Positions 7,467 through 9,336 of a DNA stretch of 9,336 nt are shown piece after piece. Under the pieces are notes generated by a model. It saw only the letters and a list, made by a program, of their open reading frames with translations, was not told the origin of the DNA and made no database searches. The stretch lies in assembly GCA_964551295.1 (NCBI GenBank), contig CAZKDJ010000161.1, positions 1 to 9,336 on the forward strand, given 5' to 3'. A program made the position numbers and the translations under genes. The first letter of the stretch is position 1. The number at the start of each line of letters is the position of its first letter. Source of the stretch: JAFGED01 sp964551295 (GTDB lineage: Bacteria > Chloroflexota > Anaerolineae > B4-G1).

Positions 7467-9233
7467 TCATCCAAGCATTGTGGGCAACGGCTCACCATCT
7501 GCAAAGCTGCTGGCGTAGAGAAATTGGTAGACCTCGTGGACGTAGAACTGTGGATCGGGCTTGTCTGGCAAGCTGTTCACGAACGCCGCCTCGATCTCCT
7601 CGGCCCGCCGTGAGCTAATGCCCGAAGAGACCTCATACTCAAAATAGTAGGCCAGGTCCTGCTGGGGGCCGGGCGGCCTTATCCGACTGATATCGTATGC
7701 TTCCGGGTCTTTAAAAGCGCGGGCGTACCGCTCCAGCAGAAAGGTGCTCGAGCTGATCGAGTGAATGACGCCCCGGTTGGCTCGGAAGAACTCGATGGTT
7801 TCGCGCGCGTCCTGTTCCGTCTCGCCCGGAAAGCCAAAGAACAAAAAGGTGTGGTTCCAGATGCCTGCCGCTGCACTGTCCCGCAAGATGCGCTGCATCG
7901 TTTCCAGATTGGTGCCCTTGTCCATGCGGTCGAGCACACGCTGCGAGCCGGACTCTATGCCAAAGCTCAGCAGGCGGCATCCGGCCCGGCGCATCTGCTT
8001 CAATAGGTCGGCGGTGATACCTGGCTCACAGCGGGCGCAGGTCGCCCAACTGAAAGAAGTACCCCTTTCGATGAGCAGGGATGAAAGCGCCCGCAGCATA
8101 CGTGGTGTGAGCGCTTCGTCGGCAAAGAAAAACTTGTCCGTGTTGTATGCCTCGGATAGAGTCGTCATTTCCTCGACCACGCGCTCTGCCCGCAATTCGT
8201 CAAAATGCTTGGATTCGCCATAGCCGACGTTGCAGAAAGCGCAACGTCCCCAGTAGCAGCCCCGTGAGGCCCAGACGGGCAGCACGCGCGCCGGCGTCAA
8301 ATACGAGTCCAGGGGCAAGCCGTCAAAGCTGGGGATGGGCAGGCACTCGGTCGGCTCCGGCTCTTTGAACCCGTTGACCCGCACGCCCGATCCATCGTGG
8401 TACATCAGGTTGGGCACGGTGGAAAGATCCGCCTCACCATCAGGTGCGCCATCCAGGGCTTTGATGAGTCCCAACAGGGCTACCTCGCCCTCGAAAGCGA
8501 TGGCGCTATTGAACAACTCCCATAGGATTTCCGCCTTGGGCAGCAGCTCGTGCCAGCCTGTGATCAGCTTGCCTCCCAACGTCACGTGAGTGGAGAGACC
8601 AGCCTCTTTGATCAGGGAGGCCAGAGTGAAAGCAGCGACGATTTGCTCGGATGAGGTCAGCGAGATGCCCACTACATCGGGTTTTTCGTCGCGAATCTGC
8701 GGTATGATCGTGGTCTCGAGTAGGTTGCGGAAAAAGTTGAAGTGGGTGTCTTGGGTGGCAGCGCGGATGGCCTGGCTAATGTCGATTGGATAGGCGGACC
8801 GATATCCTGTGATGCCGAACTCGGAAGGAAAGAAAGGAATGGAAGCGAGCATAAGGCCGTCGGCTAGCGTCAACAGGGCCTCCCGGCCAGCAGACACGTC
8901 GAAGAAGCGTTCGCTGTGCATGGTCGCCTTGGCCTGATCGATGTCGGCGACGATTCGTTGCCCCTCTCGCTTGGCCCAGGCGATAGCTTCCAGGTTAGCC
9001 TGCTGCAGGGCAGCATTGAGCCCCTTTAGTGGGACGCGTTTCTCCTCCTTGCGCAGCCGGCGCAGCGTCGCGCGCAGATGTGTGCTAGTGAGAACCCGGT
9101 CAAAGATCTCGACGTTGAGATCGCGCTGTATGACCTCGACACCATTCGCCTGCAGGTGTGCCGTCAATGCAGGCAGCGCCAGGTGGGGCATCAAAGGGTG
9201 CCAGTGGGGTGGGAAGACGAGCAAGACCTTCAC
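7467..9233 (-). CDS. B12-binding-domain-type radical SAM protein, substrate unknown
   Basis: A 588-residue enzyme of the class in which a cobalamin-type Rossmann domain precedes a radical SAM barrel. The N-terminus MKVLLVFPPHWHPLMPHLALPAL and VIQRDLNVEIFD, continued by PDVVGISLTSSEQIVAAF and GGK after an unusually long helical insert (about 45-165), form the B12-binding-like domain; the DxHxxG cobalamin ligand motif is absent, as in many of these proteins. The radical SAM cluster is ASRGCYWGRCAFC, with Cys326, Cys331 and Cys334, spaced CX4CX2C rather than the usual CX3CX2C. FFADEAL (369-375), FGIESGSQ (424-431) and FGFPGET (466-472) mark the rest of the barrel, and a C-terminal helical tail follows. 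The start is GTG at 9233-9231 with AAGGA about 8 nt upstream. Members include methyltransferases and ring-forming enzymes, but nothing here names the substrate. It ends about 150 nt before lacI and is probably separately transcribed. Confidence 0.88.
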   Translation of the reverse strand: MKVLLVFPPHWHPLMPHLALPALTAHLQANGVEVIQRDLNVEIFDRVLTSTHLRATLRRLRKEEKRVPLKGLNAALQQANLEAIAWAKREGQRIVADIDQAKATMHSERFFDVSAGREALLTLADGLMLASIPFFPSEFGITGYRSAYPIDISQAIRAATQDTHFNFFRNLLETTIIPQIRDEKPDVVGISLTSSEQIVAAFTLASLIKEAGLSTHVTLGGKLITGWHELLPKAEILWELFNSAIAFEGEVALLGLIKALDGAPDGEADLSTVPNLMYHDGSGVRVNGFKEPEPTECLPIPSFDGLPLDSYLTPARVLPVWASRGCYWGRCAFCNVGYGESKHFDELRAERVVEEMTTLSEAYNTDKFFFADEALTPRMLRALSSLLIERGTSFSWATCARCEPGITADLLKQMRRAGCRLLSFGIESGSQRVLDRMDKGTNLETMQRILRDSAAAGIWNHTFLFFGFPGETEQDARETIEFFRANRGVIHSISSSTFLLERYARAFKDPEAYDISRIRPPGPQQDLAYYFEYEVSSGISSRRAEEIEAAFVNSLPDKPDPQFYVHEVYQFLYASSFADGEPLPTMLG

Positions 9234-9308
9234 AGGGAAAATCCTTTTTTTCTCTCCGACAACTTGCTAGGAGTGAGGGTGAGTATCATCTCAATATCTT
9301 GGGGGAAT

Positions 9309-9335
9309 GTAGGTCGGATTGGCAATCCGACTTAC
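9309..9335. repeat. Near-perfect palindromic repeat at the right edge
   Basis: GTCGGATT (9313-9320) and AATCCGAC (9324-9331) are exact reverse complements around GGC, and the pairing extends outward for four more positions (one G-T wobble) to give a 12-bp stem. It lies 76 nt upstream of the radical SAM start codon, in non-coding DNA. The tight, tiny-loop architecture resembles dispersed intergenic palindromes seen in some Chloroflexota genomes (from memory). It could also be the terminator of a gene beyond the window. Confidence 0.55.
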
Positions 9336-9336
9336 T

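Overview
All supported genes in this window lie on the minus strand, so it reads from right to left. The content is a carbohydrate- or peptide-type ABC importer of the Opp/Dpp class with its own LacI-family repressor. A B12-binding-type radical SAM gene lies upstream in the same direction, and the last importer gene (oppD-like) runs off the left edge. The organism is probably a moderately GC-rich bacterium of the Chloroflexota (Anaerolineae-like). This rests on the Tat-type lipoprotein signal and Pro/Thr/Ala/Glu-rich linker of the binding protein, the style of the Opp-like sugar transporter, and near-perfect intergenic palindromes. The phylum is an inference; no rRNA or marker gene is present.

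Layout from right to left: a palindromic repeat at the right edge (9309-9335); a GTG-started radical SAM gene (9233-7467); a short spacer holding the lacI promoter and a strong operator-like inverted repeat (7340-7399); a LacI-family repressor (7315-6284); a three-helix membrane protein of unknown function (6254-5919); an OppF-like ATPase (5885-4836); a 183-nt leader region with a hairpin and an orphan Shine-Dalgarno sequence; the substrate-binding lipoprotein (4652-2637); a 110-nt gap holding a 15-bp perfect hairpin; the permeases oppB (2526-1537) and oppC (1530-367); and the start of oppD (344 to the left edge).

How the genes probably work together: the LacI protein senses a sugar or sugar derivative and represses its own promoter. 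Because the following gaps are short (29 and 33 nt), it probably also controls the membrane protein and oppF. The binding protein is exported, lipid-anchored and captures the ligand. OppB and OppC form the channel, and OppD and OppF hydrolyse ATP. The hairpin between the binding protein and oppB fits the common pattern of making much more binding protein than permease. The lacI neighbour makes an oligosaccharide a more likely substrate than a peptide, but no glycoside hydrolase is present to confirm it.

The plus strand carries long open frames opposite these genes (notably 4269-5906), but they look like antisense shadows. No CRISPR array, tRNA, rRNA, transposase or clearly novel multi-gene system is visible. 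The points most worth a second look are the CX4CX2C cluster of the radical SAM protein, the lacI operator, the orphan anti-16S-complementary leader, the unknown membrane protein, the split ATPase gene order and the two intergenic palindromes.
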